Assembly (NCBI RefSeq): GCF_004379255.2
Contig: NC_056037.1
Span: forward strand, 33,577,012 to 33,641,011
Direction: 5' to 3'
Source: Salvia splendens
Taxonomy: Eukaryota; Streptophyta; Magnoliopsida; Lamiales; Lamiaceae
Length of the DNA stretch: 64,000 nt
Below are positions 33,901 to 44,370 of the stretch, piece after piece. The first letter of the stretch is position 1, and the number at the start of each line of letters is the position of its first letter. The position numbers and the translations under genes are program-made. A model generated the notes under the pieces. The model had not been told where the DNA came from. It made no database searches and saw only the letters and a list, made by a program, of their open reading frames with translations.

Positions 33901-35985
33901 TCAACAATCTACACTTACAACCAAGTCATTCATGCTTGACATTGTCAAAGCTTCATTGTCATGATCTATACATACCTGTTTCTGTCGTCGAACAATTCCA
34001 AGAACTTCTTCCGTCTTTCCCAAAAGCAGAAACGCTTCCCGTGCGGTCTTGTCTCTCTTTTCAATCCAACTCTGGTGACACATTTTGGTTATAGCATGTG
34101 GCAAATTGGTGAGACACGCAGACAAAACATCTGCGATCATAACACATAATCTCTCCCACATTTCCTCACAGTTTTCCTCTTCACCATAGGACAACAAAAT
34201 GGTTTGACAAATTCTGTACATGGAGTTTGCAGCCACAACTCTTGCTGGGAAGTTTAGAGGATTTCCCATATTGGAATCTTGCGATTGACTCTTCCACTCC
34301 GTGACGATCTCTTCAGCTTTATCGGATAGCTCTAGCAAGACTTGCTTGCTGTGTGTGCACCATAGAAATCCAGTTCTGAGATCGATCTCAACCCACTTTG
34401 AGTAAACTAGCAGTTCCACCCAAGTAACACTTGCAGATTTCCTAATGCTCTTAAGTTTTGCATTTGTGTCTAATGCTTTTTCGACTATTTTTGCAAGAGA
34501 AAGGCCTTCGCTAACACTGCTCAACAACTGCTTGCGTTGATACCGGGAGATGTTGGGAAGTGCGAGTGCAATGCTTGTGAGAGTGACTACTTGCAGAGTC
34601 CAACAATCACGAGCTAAAACTAAGGTTGTAATTTGGCTAGTATTAGAGTTATCAGATTTGTGTAGAAGATTTATGAGGTTGGAGGGCTTCTTTTCTCTAC
34701 CTTTCTGAACCATGCCTTCAGCCTCGCGGCACATGCTTCTCACCAAGCTTGTTGGAAGCTCCACCTCGCCATCTAGTAACAGAACATAACTGCTTAGGTC
34801 GTTCAGATCCATGTCGCTACCGCCCGATGATGTATCATGATGCCTTCTCGCAAACTTGTTGATGTGAGAGCAACACAATACAAATGGAGCCACCATGAAG
34901 CCGGAAATGAAGATGAGGGTTTTACTTGCAAGAACAATAAAACTTTGAACTCCAATGCAGAAAGTTAACACACACCATTTTGCATCAAGAAGACATTTGC
35001 CCCATCTGTTTGGCCCAATTTTGATGCCTGCGGAGCTGTTTCTGCAGTCTCTGAGCGTCTGAATCCAGTAGCTTTCAATCATCCACGTGTTGGTTGATGA
35101 GCAACGAAACACGACAGCGACAAACCATCTCAACGTTGCCAGAATCACAGCCATCCACAGCCCGATGGACTGAATCTCTACAATCCTTTTGGTGTAAACT
35201 CCATAGGGCGTCTTACCCGACACGAACTTGTTCATCCGAATTATATTAACCGGAGTATACATGATCCAGAAAAAGAAGGTAATCATAGATGAAGCTGCGC
35301 AAACACTAGAACGCGCTATCACAAACTGAGGGCAGCTGCTCTCAGCCATCACCCAGTATTTCATCATCTGTCTTCTCTGATCATCCATCTTGAATCCCTC
35401 CACCAATTCTTCTTCCTTCTCCAGAGCTTCTCTGTGCTTCTCTTCGTACTTCAGTTTCAGACTCTTCTTCATTGCTGACACACTAAGTGCCAGGCTAACT
35501 AGCATCGCAAGAGAAACTAACATCACAACAGAAAGGATAATTGCTTGTGATAGGAAACGTTGCACCTCAATGGTATGAATGGCAACATTAGCCATGATGG
35601 TGACCACGAGAAGGGATAGGCCAACGCCATTTGTGAGAACCTCTTTCTCGTTCATGGACCCCAGAGAAGGCATCAGAGTGTTGAGAGCGGCTGACATGAA
35701 GAGCAAGCTGGTGTACTTTGCAGCTGCATCAGTGATGGAGTTGATCATGACGGTGTTGAGATCCATGGGCAGCTTCATTGCCACGGCTAATAGAGTCAAA
35801 GAAGCGGCGTTGAGAGAGGTGTATTTGCAGGGGAACCATAGCTTCTTGCGCTGGAAGCTGTTGAAAGCGTCGGCCACCATTGCAAGGACGCATACTGTAG
35901 AAGCTGCAGCGATGTATAAGCCAACCCATGGCATCGCTGCATCGAGCTGTTTCTGCACTGTGGTGTCGGAATCAGAATCCATCAA
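33901..35985 (-). CDS. Uncharacterised multi-pass membrane protein, copy C
   Basis: Intronless, 694 residues, start MMDSDSDTTVQKQ. The frame is complete. It has the same architecture as copy A: about nine hydrophobic segments (about 18-40, 57-75, 90-108, 116-138, 148-170, 222-248, 275-295, 340-365, 366-390), a charged loop 172-205 (KYEEKHREALEKEEE), and a soluble helical C-terminal half ending VSVDC. Conserved Cys-rich or polar motifs are SSCPQFVIARSSVCAAS and DCRNSSAGIKIGPNRWGKCL. The function is unknown and no catalytic or channel signature is obvious. Paralogue of A, B and D. Confidence 0.85.
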   Translation of the reverse strand: MMDSDSDTTVQKQLDAAMPWVGLYIAAASTVCVLAMVADAFNSFQRKKLWFPCKYTSLNAASLTLLAVAMKLPMDLNTVMINSITDAAAKYTSLLFMSAALNTLMPSLGSMNEKEVLTNGVGLSLLVVTIMANVAIHTIEVQRFLSQAIILSVVMLVSLAMLVSLALSVSAMKKSLKLKYEEKHREALEKEEELVEGFKMDDQRRQMMKYWVMAESSCPQFVIARSSVCAASSMITFFFWIMYTPVNIIRMNKFVSGKTPYGVYTKRIVEIQSIGLWMAVILATLRWFVAVVFRCSSTNTWMIESYWIQTLRDCRNSSAGIKIGPNRWGKCLLDAKWCVLTFCIGVQSFIVLASKTLIFISGFMVAPFVLCCSHINKFARRHHDTSSGGSDMDLNDLSSYVLLLDGEVELPTSLVRSMCREAEGMVQKGREKKPSNLINLLHKSDNSNTSQITTLVLARDCWTLQVVTLTSIALALPNISRYQRKQLLSSVSEGLSLAKIVEKALDTNAKLKSIRKSASVTWVELLVYSKWVEIDLRTGFLWCTHSKQVLLELSDKAEEIVTEWKSQSQDSNMGNPLNFPARVVAANSMYRICQTILLSYGEEENCEEMWERLCVMIADVLSACLTNLPHAITKMCHQSWIEKRDKTAREAFLLLGKTEEVLGIVRRQKQVCIDHDNEALTMSSMNDLVVSVDC

Positions 35986-36500
35986 AGAAACTAATGGTGC
36001 TCGTATAGTTGAATGAAAATATTTGTGTTTTGCAGTTTTTTTTAAACGTTATACATCTGTGTATAAATTTTGTGACAAGTCCTTTTCAAGATTAAAAGAA
36101 AATTATGCCTTGGAACTTTGGAAATGTTCAAAGAACAACAGCAAATTTGAATTTTTTGGAAACTGAACTGCAGAAAGTCTTCAAATCTCATACTTGGATA
36201 ACGAAGTTGACCTCTTTTGTGCACCAAATATAACTGTAGGAAACAACCACATTTAACAAAGAATTTTGTGAATAGAAGTATTGTACTCCCTTCAGCGTAA
36301 GGTAGTTGAGTCGTATTCCTTTTTCGGGCGGAGAGAGTACATAAAATGTTCTTCTGAGCGTATCAAAGTCTGACATTTGATTTTTCATATTATGCTCGAT
36401 CTAACAAGAATTTATCTGCAACCAAGAGTTTGCCAAATAGATCAAAGTTGGGGATGATAGTAAAACTAAGGCATCGCATTGCCCATATCTAAAAATGATA

Positions 36501-36695
36501 CTCCCTTCGTCCCATAATAGATGATACACTTGGGTAATGACACATGATTTTAGAAATTGTGTTTTTTGTATTAAGTGGATAGAGAAAATAATATATTTAT
36601 ATTAATGTGAGAGAACTATTTTCCAAAAGTATGTGAAATCTTTTATGAGATAAATTTAAAAGAAAAGGGTTACGTCTATTATGGGATGAATGGAA
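36501..36695. mobile_element. Stowaway MITE
   Basis: Ends TA|CTCCCTTCGTCCCATAATAG and CTATTATGGGATGAATGGAA|TA form about 20 bp inverted repeats with a TA duplication. Confidence 0.8.
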
Positions 36696-37369
36696 TACTC
36701 TATTATTAATAAAATATGACTAAAGCCTCGTGTCTTCAATATATCTAGCCGATTAAAACTAAACTACTTTGAATACAATGCAGTTGGGAAAGACATGTAA
36801 GTTATAAATGTGTACACACTGACTTTTGGTTTTTGGCAAACGGTCCCTTTAAGCTACTCTTAATCAAATCCTACATTTTCTAAGTGAAATCTCCACAATG
36901 GGGGTGCATACCGTTAAGAAAAGTTGCATAAACTAATATTTAAATATTTCTCATTCTAATTCTTTAAAATCTTTCGAAAGTCATCTACAAATAAATCCGT
37001 GTGGATACAATAAAATATGAATAATGTTAAATTGTTGTGCGGTCGATGAGATCTTAACCAGCAGCGAACACAAAACTCAGTATGATGAAGATGATTTTTA
37101 TATTACTCCATAAAACGTTGTTTGTTAAATGTTTATGTATTGTTATAGTAGTATTAGTACTAGTAATAAACTCCATTAATTGTAGTATAAAATAATAGTA
37201 GTAAATCATATTCCTCTCTCCTAGTTCTCTCCATCATTTCTCTTTCGCCAACCACCACCTATTCTCCTCGACTGACCTCCGTCTTCTCGGCAGCGGCACT
37301 GGTAACATTCACTTGCTCCGTTGTTTCGTCCATTCTTACCATCCACGTCATCTTTGATTTTCCGTATGG

Positions 37370-37745
37370 AGGCATGCCGACTGCAGTGTTAAGTTTGACA
37401 TAATCTCAATCAATATTTCAGGCTGATCAATTTCATTGCTGGAGTTTGTTGAGTTTTGATTTGGCTTTCCTGCTCTGATACCAAGGCCTAGGTTAAAGAA
37501 AGACATGGAACTTATTGAACAATAGTGTAAAAACAAAAGACTTATGTTATGATTGTTGTTGATACTTTTACATTACAGATTCTGTTTCTACATTAAAGAG
37601 CTTAGAGCTTCTATTGGTATTGGTAACCTCTAAACTAGGAAGACATCTCACCTTTATAAGTAGTGCAAGTCTAAGCAATTACCTAAGCTCTAGTAGTTAA
37701 ATAAGGAATTTTTGGTTGATGAGCTTTGTCTTCACTCTTCCAACA
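37370..37745 (-). mobile_element. 5' LTR plus PBS fragment of a copia-like element
   Basis: On the minus strand a segment starting TGTTGGAAGAGTGAAG (37745) runs to about 37486. An exact TGGTATCAGAGC (37483-37472), the initiator-Met PBS, follows at once. About 100 bp of interior with a short open frame (GKPNQNSTNSSNEIDQPEIL) follows, then the similarity ends. No second LTR is seen, so this is a truncated insertion. Confidence 0.55.
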
Positions 37746-38047
37746 ATAACCACAATCATAGAAGAAAACACATAGGGATGGGCTTACTCCTCCCAAAGAA
37801 TAAGGTAGGCTTGCACACTTCCAACTTCCATTACTTCAAACTTCAGCATTCGCCACCATATGACTATTTTGATTGTCAAATATGGTGGCTAACACATGGT
37901 ATGGACTGTCTTTGATAGTACTAACCACTTGGGTCATGGGTGCATTTTCATTAACTCGTGAAAACCACTTGTCACAACACACTACAAAGAAAAACGCAGT
38001 TTACATATTGCTATTATTCACCTATACTAGAGCACATTATTTTCCTG

Positions 38048-40071
38048 ATGGATCATGATTCTGATAGCAAAGTGCAGCAGCAGCTAGATGCAGCGATGCC
38101 ATGGGTGGGCTTATACATCGCCGCAGCTTCTGCAGTGTACTTCTTGCAATGGCGGCCGACGCTTTCAACGGCTTCCGGCGCAAGAAGCTGTGGTTCCCCT
38201 GCAAATACACAGCCCTCAACGCCGCTTCTCTCACTGTATTAGCCGTGGCAATGAAGCTACCCATGGATCTCAACACTGTCTTCATCAACTCCGAGACAGA
38301 TTCAATTGCAAAGTTCACCAGCTTGCCCTTGATGTCAGCAGCTCTCAATAATCTCATGCCTTCTTTGGGCTCCATGAATGACAAGGAGCTTCTGGCCAAT
38401 GCTGCCGGCCTATCTATTCTTGTGATCACCATCACGGTTAATATGGTCATCCAAGTCATCGAGCTGCAACGTTCCCTAGTACATGTAATGATCCTGTGTG
38501 CTGCGATGTTAGTTTCTCTTGCGATGCTAGTCTCCCTGGCAGTTAGCATGTTGGAGATGAAGCAGAGGCTGAAACGGCTTTTTCATGAGAAGCACGGGGA
38601 GTTGGTGCTGCAGGGTTTTGAGATGGAGGACCAGAGAAGAGAGATGATGAAATATTGGGTGATGGCAGAGAGCAGCTGCCCTCAGTTTGTCGTAGCACGT
38701 TCTTGTGTTTGCACGGCCTCATCTGTGATCACCTCGTTTTTTTACATCGCAGATACTTTGGTTCATGTTCTTAATGGGACAAACACGAATAAGCCAGGTA
38801 AGTCGCCCTATGGAGTTTACACCAAGAGGATTCTAGATATTCAGTCCATCGGGCTGGGGATGGCTGCAATTCTGGCTACGTTGAGATGGTTCACTATTTT
38901 GTTTAGCTGCTCATACTCCGACACTTGGATGGTTGAAAGCTACTGGATTCAGACGCTTAGCGACTGCAGAAACAGCTCCGCGTGCATCAAAATTTGGCCA
39001 AACAGATGGGGCAAATGTCTTCTTGATGCAAAATGGTGTGTGCTAACTCTCTGCATTTTAGTTCAGAGCTTCACTGTACTTGCAAGCAAAACCCTCATCT
39101 TCTTTTCTAGATTCATGGTGGCTCCATTTGTGTTTTGCTTCTCTCACATCAACAAGTTCGCGAGACGCCATCATGATACATCACCGGGTGATCTGAACTA
39201 CCTAAGCAGTTATGTTCTGTTGCTAGATGGCGAGGTGGAGCTTCCAACAAGCTTGGTGAGAAGCATGTGCCGCGAGGATGAAGGCATGGTTCAGAAAGGT
39301 AGAGAAAAGAAGCCCTCCAACCTCATAAATCTTCTACACAAATCTGATAGCTCTAATACTAGCCAAATTACAACCTTAGTTTTAGCTCATGATTGTTGGA
39401 CTCTGCAAGTAGTCACTCTCACAAGCATTGCACTCGCACTTCCCAACTTCTCCCGGTATCAACGCAAGCAGTTGTTGAGCAGTGTTAGCGAAGGCCTTTC
39501 TCTTGCAAAAATAGTCGAAAAGGCATTCGACACAAATGCAAATGCTAAGGGCATTAGGAATGCTGCGAGTGCTACATGGGTGGAGCTGCTAGTATACTCC
39601 AGGTGGGCAAAGATCGATCTCACAAGTGGATTTCAACGGTGCCGAAACTGGGAGCAAGTGTTGCATGAGCTCTCCCATAAAGCCGAGGAGATTTTTAAGG
39701 AGGTGAAGAGTGAAGAAGTGCAAGATTCCAGCATGGGAAACACTCTAAAATGCCAAGCAAGAGCTGTGGCTGCAAACTCAATGTACAGAATTTGTGAAAC
39801 CATTTTGATGTCATCTGGTATAGAGGAAAGCTGTGAGGAAATGTGGGAGAGATTATGTGTGATGATTGCAGATGTTTTGGCAACGTGTCTCACCAATCTG
39901 CCACATGCTATAATCAAAATGTGTCAACAGAGTTGCATTGAGAAGCGAGACAAGACAGTACGGGAAGCGTTTCTGCTTTTGGGAAAGACGGAAGAAGTTG
40001 TTGGTATTGTTCGACGACAGAAACGGTCGTGTGTAGATCATGACAATGACGCTATACCTGTGGATTGTTGA
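38048..40071 (+). pseudogene. Membrane protein copy D, inverted, 5' frameshift
   Basis: ATG 38048 starts MDHDSDSKVQQQLDAAMPWV and follows the family for about 31 codons. Around 38137-38145 one base is missing relative to copy C (TACTTCTTGCA against TGCGTCCTTGCA). The rest of the protein is open in another frame from about 38146 to TGA 40071 without further damage (SCPQFVVARSCVC, KSPYGVYTKRILDIQ, ends IPVDC). An ATG at 38101 lies in the second frame and could start an alternative product of 656 residues, with an altered first about 13 residues and a shortened first membrane segment. Pseudogene, altered start or base-call error: only the frame break is certain. It differs more from A, B and C than they do from each other. 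Confidence 0.8.
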
Positions 40072-40860
40072 ACTCATACTTGAAGTTAGTGTAAGATGAT
40101 TTTTGTTTCTTTTTTTCAAGGTAAGTGAGTGGAAGAAGATGACAGTCAAATTACTCAGACAACCATGATTTGTTGACAATTTCACCTCCAATTCCATGTA
40201 CCAAACGCAGCCTCACTCAACTAGTATACATGGATATGCATATATTCGATGGCTAGATGCATCAGTACATGTCGCATGTATATCTAGGTCTAGTTTTCTA
40301 TAGGAATGACCTATATCATCTCATATCTCCATCCCGATGATATATATATACTTGGTGGGCTCATGCTCGTTGCCTCACCAGCCAGTGTATAGTTTGATAG
40401 GGCGTGGAGAAAAATGGGAGGGACAACCCCAGTAGCAATGGCTTGTCAAGATAATACGATATAGCATCTAATCCACGACATCTTATGATAAATGTGGGGA
40501 ACTTTTGGGTGAAATTGTCCATTGAGATAGGTCAAGCCAGGTATGGCCTAATTAGCTTCTTAACAAAAAAATCCTAACACCACATTAGTAATTAAAGACA
40601 ATGTAAAATATACATTGAACTGCCTGTTAATTTGTCAATGTAAATTAAGCTGATTATCGAAATTTCATTAGAAGATAGTAATATGATTTGAAACTACTTA
40701 TTAATATCTCATTTTTAATCCATTTTATGATTCGGAAACTACTACTTACTAAATTACCAACAAATGACATAACAAGGTCAAGGAGTACAAGTTCGGAAGC
40801 ACACAGTACAAGCAACCAAAACAGAAAACGGAAATATGCTGTCGAAACCCCTCTTAACAT
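40072..40860. other. Spacer 3' of copy D
   Basis: AT-rich with no recognised element or gene. Confidence 0.45.
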
Positions 40861-40977
40861 TTAACAAAGGTGATCGCCAGGGCTAGCACGAAGATTACGA
40901 AAATAGCCTCTAGGGTTTGCCTCAAAGACGTTCCTCGGCATGGTGCAGTTCCGGCCGGGGGCTTTCAGAGCATCTCC

Positions 40978-42015
40978 AATGCCGGCGTCAAAACCGCGAC
41001 GCCGATTTTTCGCCGACGCTGGTTCTGACGCCGAACCATTGTGACCGGCGTCGGCGAAATCGGCGTCAAAATCGGCGTGGCCATGCCGATTCGCGCGATG
41101 ACGCCGGTTCTGACGCCGATCCTCACGGCGCCATTGTAGGCCCCGGATCGGCGTCAAACCGGCGTCAAATTTTTAATTTTTTTTTAATTCGAATTTTAAA
41201 AATGCAAATTTAAAAAAAATTTTAAAAATACTATTTATTTATGAAAATTGTTTTTAATATTTAAAAACAATTTTTACAAATAAATTTATACAAGAAATTC
41301 GTAATAGCCCATATATATTTAATGGGCTTGCGAATTATGAAACCATTCTAGGTTGTGTCTCTTTTATAGAGACATCCTTGAATGTTTTATGTTCCACATT
41401 CGATGTGGGACAAAAACCACTCTAGGTAGTCTCTCTTTTATAGAGACATAACATTCGATGTGGGACAAAAACCACTCTAGGTTGTCTCTCTTTTATAGAG
41501 ACATCCTTGAATGTTTTATGTTCCACATTCGATGTGGGACAAAAACCACTCTAGGTAGTCTCTCTTTTATAGAGACATCCTTGAATGTTTTATGTTTCAC
41601 ATTCGATGTGGGACAAAAATCATTCTAGGTTGTCTCTCTTTTATAGAGACATCCTTGAATGTTTTATGTTTCCATATAGAAATATTGTACTTTTTTAATT
41701 GTACTTTTTAATTTTTGTACTTTTTTAAATTATTGTACTTTTTTTTAAATTAATGTACTTTTTAAATTTTAATAGTATTATTCGATTTTCCCGTATTTGT
41801 CTCGTAAATTAAATTCCGTATGTTGATACGATTGTAAATTAAATTATATAATTGTTATTAGTGATGTGGATAGGTAGTGTGAAGGCTATGTGATGGCTAT
41901 TTGATGTCCAGTTGATGTGGCAAGCTGATGTGGCAGGAGAATTGTAGTGCTGATGATGTGGCAGTGTGAAGGCTATGTGAGGGCTATTTGACGTCCAGTC
42001 TTACTGGAGATGCTC
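40978..42015. mobile_element. PIF/Harbinger-type element, ORF1-less deletion derivative
   Basis: Terminal inverted repeats GAGCATCTCCAATGC and (right end reversed) GAGCATCTCCAGTAAGAC; target duplication TCA at 40975-40977 and 42016-42018. The first about 190 bp (CGGCGTCAAAACCGCGACGC...) and last about 320 bp match the ends of the ORF1-bearing element at 60019-62044. The middle is instead a tandem array (41337-41675). It sits in the coding sequence of the small membrane-protein gene. Confidence 0.85.
41337..41675. repeat. Tandem array with palindromic units inside the element
   Basis: Five copies of a unit with CTCTAGGT(T/A)GTCTCTCTTTT, a hairpin TCTCTTTTATAGAGA, then CCTTGAATGTTTTATG and the palindrome-like CCACATTCGATGTGGGAC. 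The second unit lacks the CCTTGAATG part. No similarity to the ORF1 gene of its larger relative. Confidence 0.8.
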
Positions 42016-42089
42016 TCATCATCCTAACCCTCCTCATCCTGCCGCCGCAGCAGCAGCGGTAGACGCAAAACAGCACCGTCAGAGCCACG

Positions 42090-42668
42090 TAGGGGTGTGC
42101 ATTCGGGTTTCGGTTCGGTTTTTTGCCAAAACCGAACCAAAACCGAAAAAACCGAATTTAGTTCAAAATCCAAACCGAACCGAACCCGAATAACCGAAAA
42201 ACCGAAACCGAAAAACCGAAAACCGAACTTAAAAAACCGAAAAACCCGAACAAAACCGAAAAACCCGAAAAAAAAAACCCGAAAAGCCGAAAAAAATAAA
42301 TATAATATAAATATATATTTATATATGTATTTTATTTTATTTTATATATACTAATAGAATATTTATATACAATATGAAATTAATAATACATATAATATAT
42401 ATTATATAGTAGAATATATTAAAAGAATATATATATATATATTATATAATATAATATATTAAATTAATAGAATATATATATAATTCGGTTTTTCGGTTTT
42501 TCGGTTTTTTTCTTCGCCCGAACCAAACCGAACCGAACCGAAAAACCGAAAATTTTTTATTTTTAAAACCGAACCGAACCGAAAAACCGAAAAAAACCGA
42601 ACCGAATTTCAAAATTTCGGTTTGGTTCGGTTCGGATATTCGGTTTCCGGTTTTTTTTACTCACCCCT
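42090..42668. mobile_element. Non-autonomous DNA element, MULE- or hAT-like, in coding sequence
   Basis: The ends TAGGGGTGTG and (reversed) AGGGGTGAGT form a short inverted repeat. The flanks have AGAGCCACG (9 bp) at 42081-42089 and 42669-42677; if the end base A is given to the element, the duplication is 8 bp. The interior is made of ACCGAAAAACCGAA-type repeats on both sides of a TA-rich core. The design is like that of the 23773-24331 element: TAGGG ends and subterminal C/G-rich repeats. Confidence 0.8.
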
Positions 42669-42978
42669 AGAGCCACGGCAGCGATGATCCATGGCAGAGC
42701 CACTTGGAACCAGTGGCTGACGGTATCGCCCCTTGTTTCCGGCGGAAACACACCGTCGAACCAAGCGAGAGCCTCGCCGCCGAAATTCTCCACCGCGAGC
42801 AGCGCTTCCTTCAGCTTCTCCACCACAAATTGCATCACCTCATCCAACCCCATTTCTCTCAGTAGTCCAGTGTTAGTGTGTATGATTTTAATTTTCAGCT
42901 TGATAGTATAAATGTGTACCGAATGATAGTTGAGGGGCCCACAATAGAGAAAATGATTTGACTAAATACAGTGCCAAG

Positions 42979-43072
42979 GCAAGAGCGCATCTCCGGAGCT
43001 CATCTCAGAGCTATCTTTATTTTTTCTTGCCACGTCAATAGGCTCATCCCAAAGCCTATCTTCTTGCAATGA
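42979..43072. mobile_element. Fragment of a PIF/Harbinger-type element
   Basis: GAGCGCATCTCCGGAGCTCA resembles the GAGCATCTCCA terminus of neighbouring elements and is followed by similar sequence, then stops where the next element begins. Confidence 0.35.
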
Positions 43073-43621
43073 GAGCATCTCCAATGGAGGCTAGCGGATA
43101 GGCTAGCAGATCGCAGGCGCTAGCCGATCCGCTAGCCAGTCCGCTAGCCTCCATTGCGACAATTTAGGCTAGTTGATCGGTGAGCTCTAGCCGATCCGCT
43201 AGCCGCCATTGTAGCCTCGGAATCGGCAAGCCGATTTTTTTTAATTATGTAATTTTTTTTATAATTTATTTTTTTTAATTTAAATAAAATTATTGCATTT
43301 TTCTCGTATTTGTATCGTAAATTTAATTTACTTTTTTATAATTTTTAATTATGTAATTCCGTAATTCGTGTGTGGAAGAGGGGTTTTTTAAATTATATAA
43401 TTTTTTTAATGTACTTTTTTTAATTTAAATGAAATTATTGAATTTTCCCGTATCTGTGTCGTAAATTTAATTCTGTATTTTGTGTGATGGTTAATTATTT
43501 ATTTTTTATAATTTTGTTTATTGTGGCTAGCATATTACTTGTCCAGTTACTTGTGCTGATGATGTGGCAGGAGGAGTTTGTGGCTAGCCTATGGCTCACC
43601 TATTTATCATTGTGGATGCTC
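43073..43621. mobile_element. PIF/Harbinger-type MITE
   Basis: Ends GAGCATCTCCAATGGAGG and (reversed) GAGCATCCACAATGATAA; 549 bp, flanked by TGA and TAA (imperfect duplication). The left part has repeated GCTAGCSGATC words. There is no coding sequence. The interior (ATTGAATTTTCCCGTATCTG, AATTCTGTATTTTGTG) matches, reversed, the 3'-side non-coding part of the 47947-49939 element, so both belong to one family. Confidence 0.75.
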
Positions 43622-43914
43622 TAATTGTGTCCAGATGGCAATTATGAGTGTTTCTCTAAAAGCGTTTCATAATCATATGGACTTTATGAGCAACATGGAA
43701 ACATAAACTTTATTGTTATTGACAATCAAATGGATCTCAATATCAATAAACTTTAAAGTTGGGAGTTGTGAAGCTCCGCAGCAGCTCACAGTTCTCACCT
43801 TTGCGGACGGAAGCTGTAACTTGAAAGGATAGATGTTATTCTCCTTGCAATTCCTCTAGCATTCTCTTCGCACTATTCACCGCTGATTCGCTGCAGTCAT
43901 CACAGACTTCAGTG

Positions 43915-44370
43915 TTAGAATTTCACCAAATTCTGCAGGGTCTCCTTCAAATGTTCCTTTTGAAGAAGGGGTAATGTACTTACCTTTTCCAATATGTCTT
44001 CCATTCTACCCCAAGGCATTGTAAGAGCCAGACTCTTAAGAGAGTGTGGAAAAGTAAGCTTTCGCCAAAAATCACATCTTGAAAACCAATAGCAGCTAAG
44101 AGATTCCAGCTTTTGCAGATATACAATATTTTGGGTACAAAAGTTATCATCACGATAAAGACCCAATTTCTTGATATTGGGAATTCTACGGACCATCATC
44201 TCATCACACTTGAAATTCCTTACGGGTTTGTAGATTCTCCATAATCACAATGTTGTCCCTTCTAGTATCTGGGAGATGCATTCTTGAAAGCCTGACCTTA
44301 ACATGCCTCAATTGAATGGTTAGGTAATAGAGCCCACATTCCACTAACTCATTGTTACGGACACAACCAT
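43915..44370 (-). pseudogene. NLR (late-blight R1-like) leucine-rich-repeat relic
   Basis: NLR immune receptors of the R1 class carry LRRs with the words seen here: LRHVKVRLSRMHLPDT, NIVIMENLQT, RNFKCDEMMVRRIPNIKKLG, YLQKLESLSCYWFS, FPHSLKSLALTMPWGRMEDI. A one-base shift lies between ENLQT and RNFKC at about 44210. Only a short LRR piece is present, with no NB-ARC or N-terminal domain, so it is a dead fragment. The upstream side (past 44370) is replaced by retroelement-like sequence. Confidence 0.75.

Larger units (their letters stand above)
36017..38047. other. Spacer between divergent copies C and D
   Basis: No gene. It contains a very short Stowaway remnant near 36286-36340 (CTCCCTTCAGCG...CGGAGAGAGTA), a full MITE (36501-36695) and an LTR fragment (37370-37745). 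C and D point away from each other here. Confidence 0.55.
40861..42853 (-). pseudogene. Small membrane-protein gene split by two transposons
   Basis: Three coding pieces on the minus strand: 42853-42669 (MGLDEVMQFVVEKLKEALLA ... ALPWIIAAVAL), 42089-42016 (TVLFCVYRCCCGGRMRRVRM) and 40977-40861 (KAPGRNCTMPRNVFEANPRG ... GDHLC, stop TAA). The first gap is a 579 bp element with the 9 bp duplication AGAGCCACG. The second is a 1038 bp PIF/Harbinger-type element with TCA duplicated. Counting one copy of each duplication, the pieces make one continuous 117-codon frame with no other damage. The original product had an N-terminal helix, one hydrophobic segment running into a Cys-rich, basic stretch, and a C-terminal MPRNVFEANPRGYFRNL tail. 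It resembles small plant proteins I cannot name. The gene cannot now make the full product. Confidence 0.85.

Noticed and set aside
41341..41675. Possible CRISPR-like array
   Set aside because: Units are directly adjacent without unique spacers, in a plant transposon; it is a tandem repeat.
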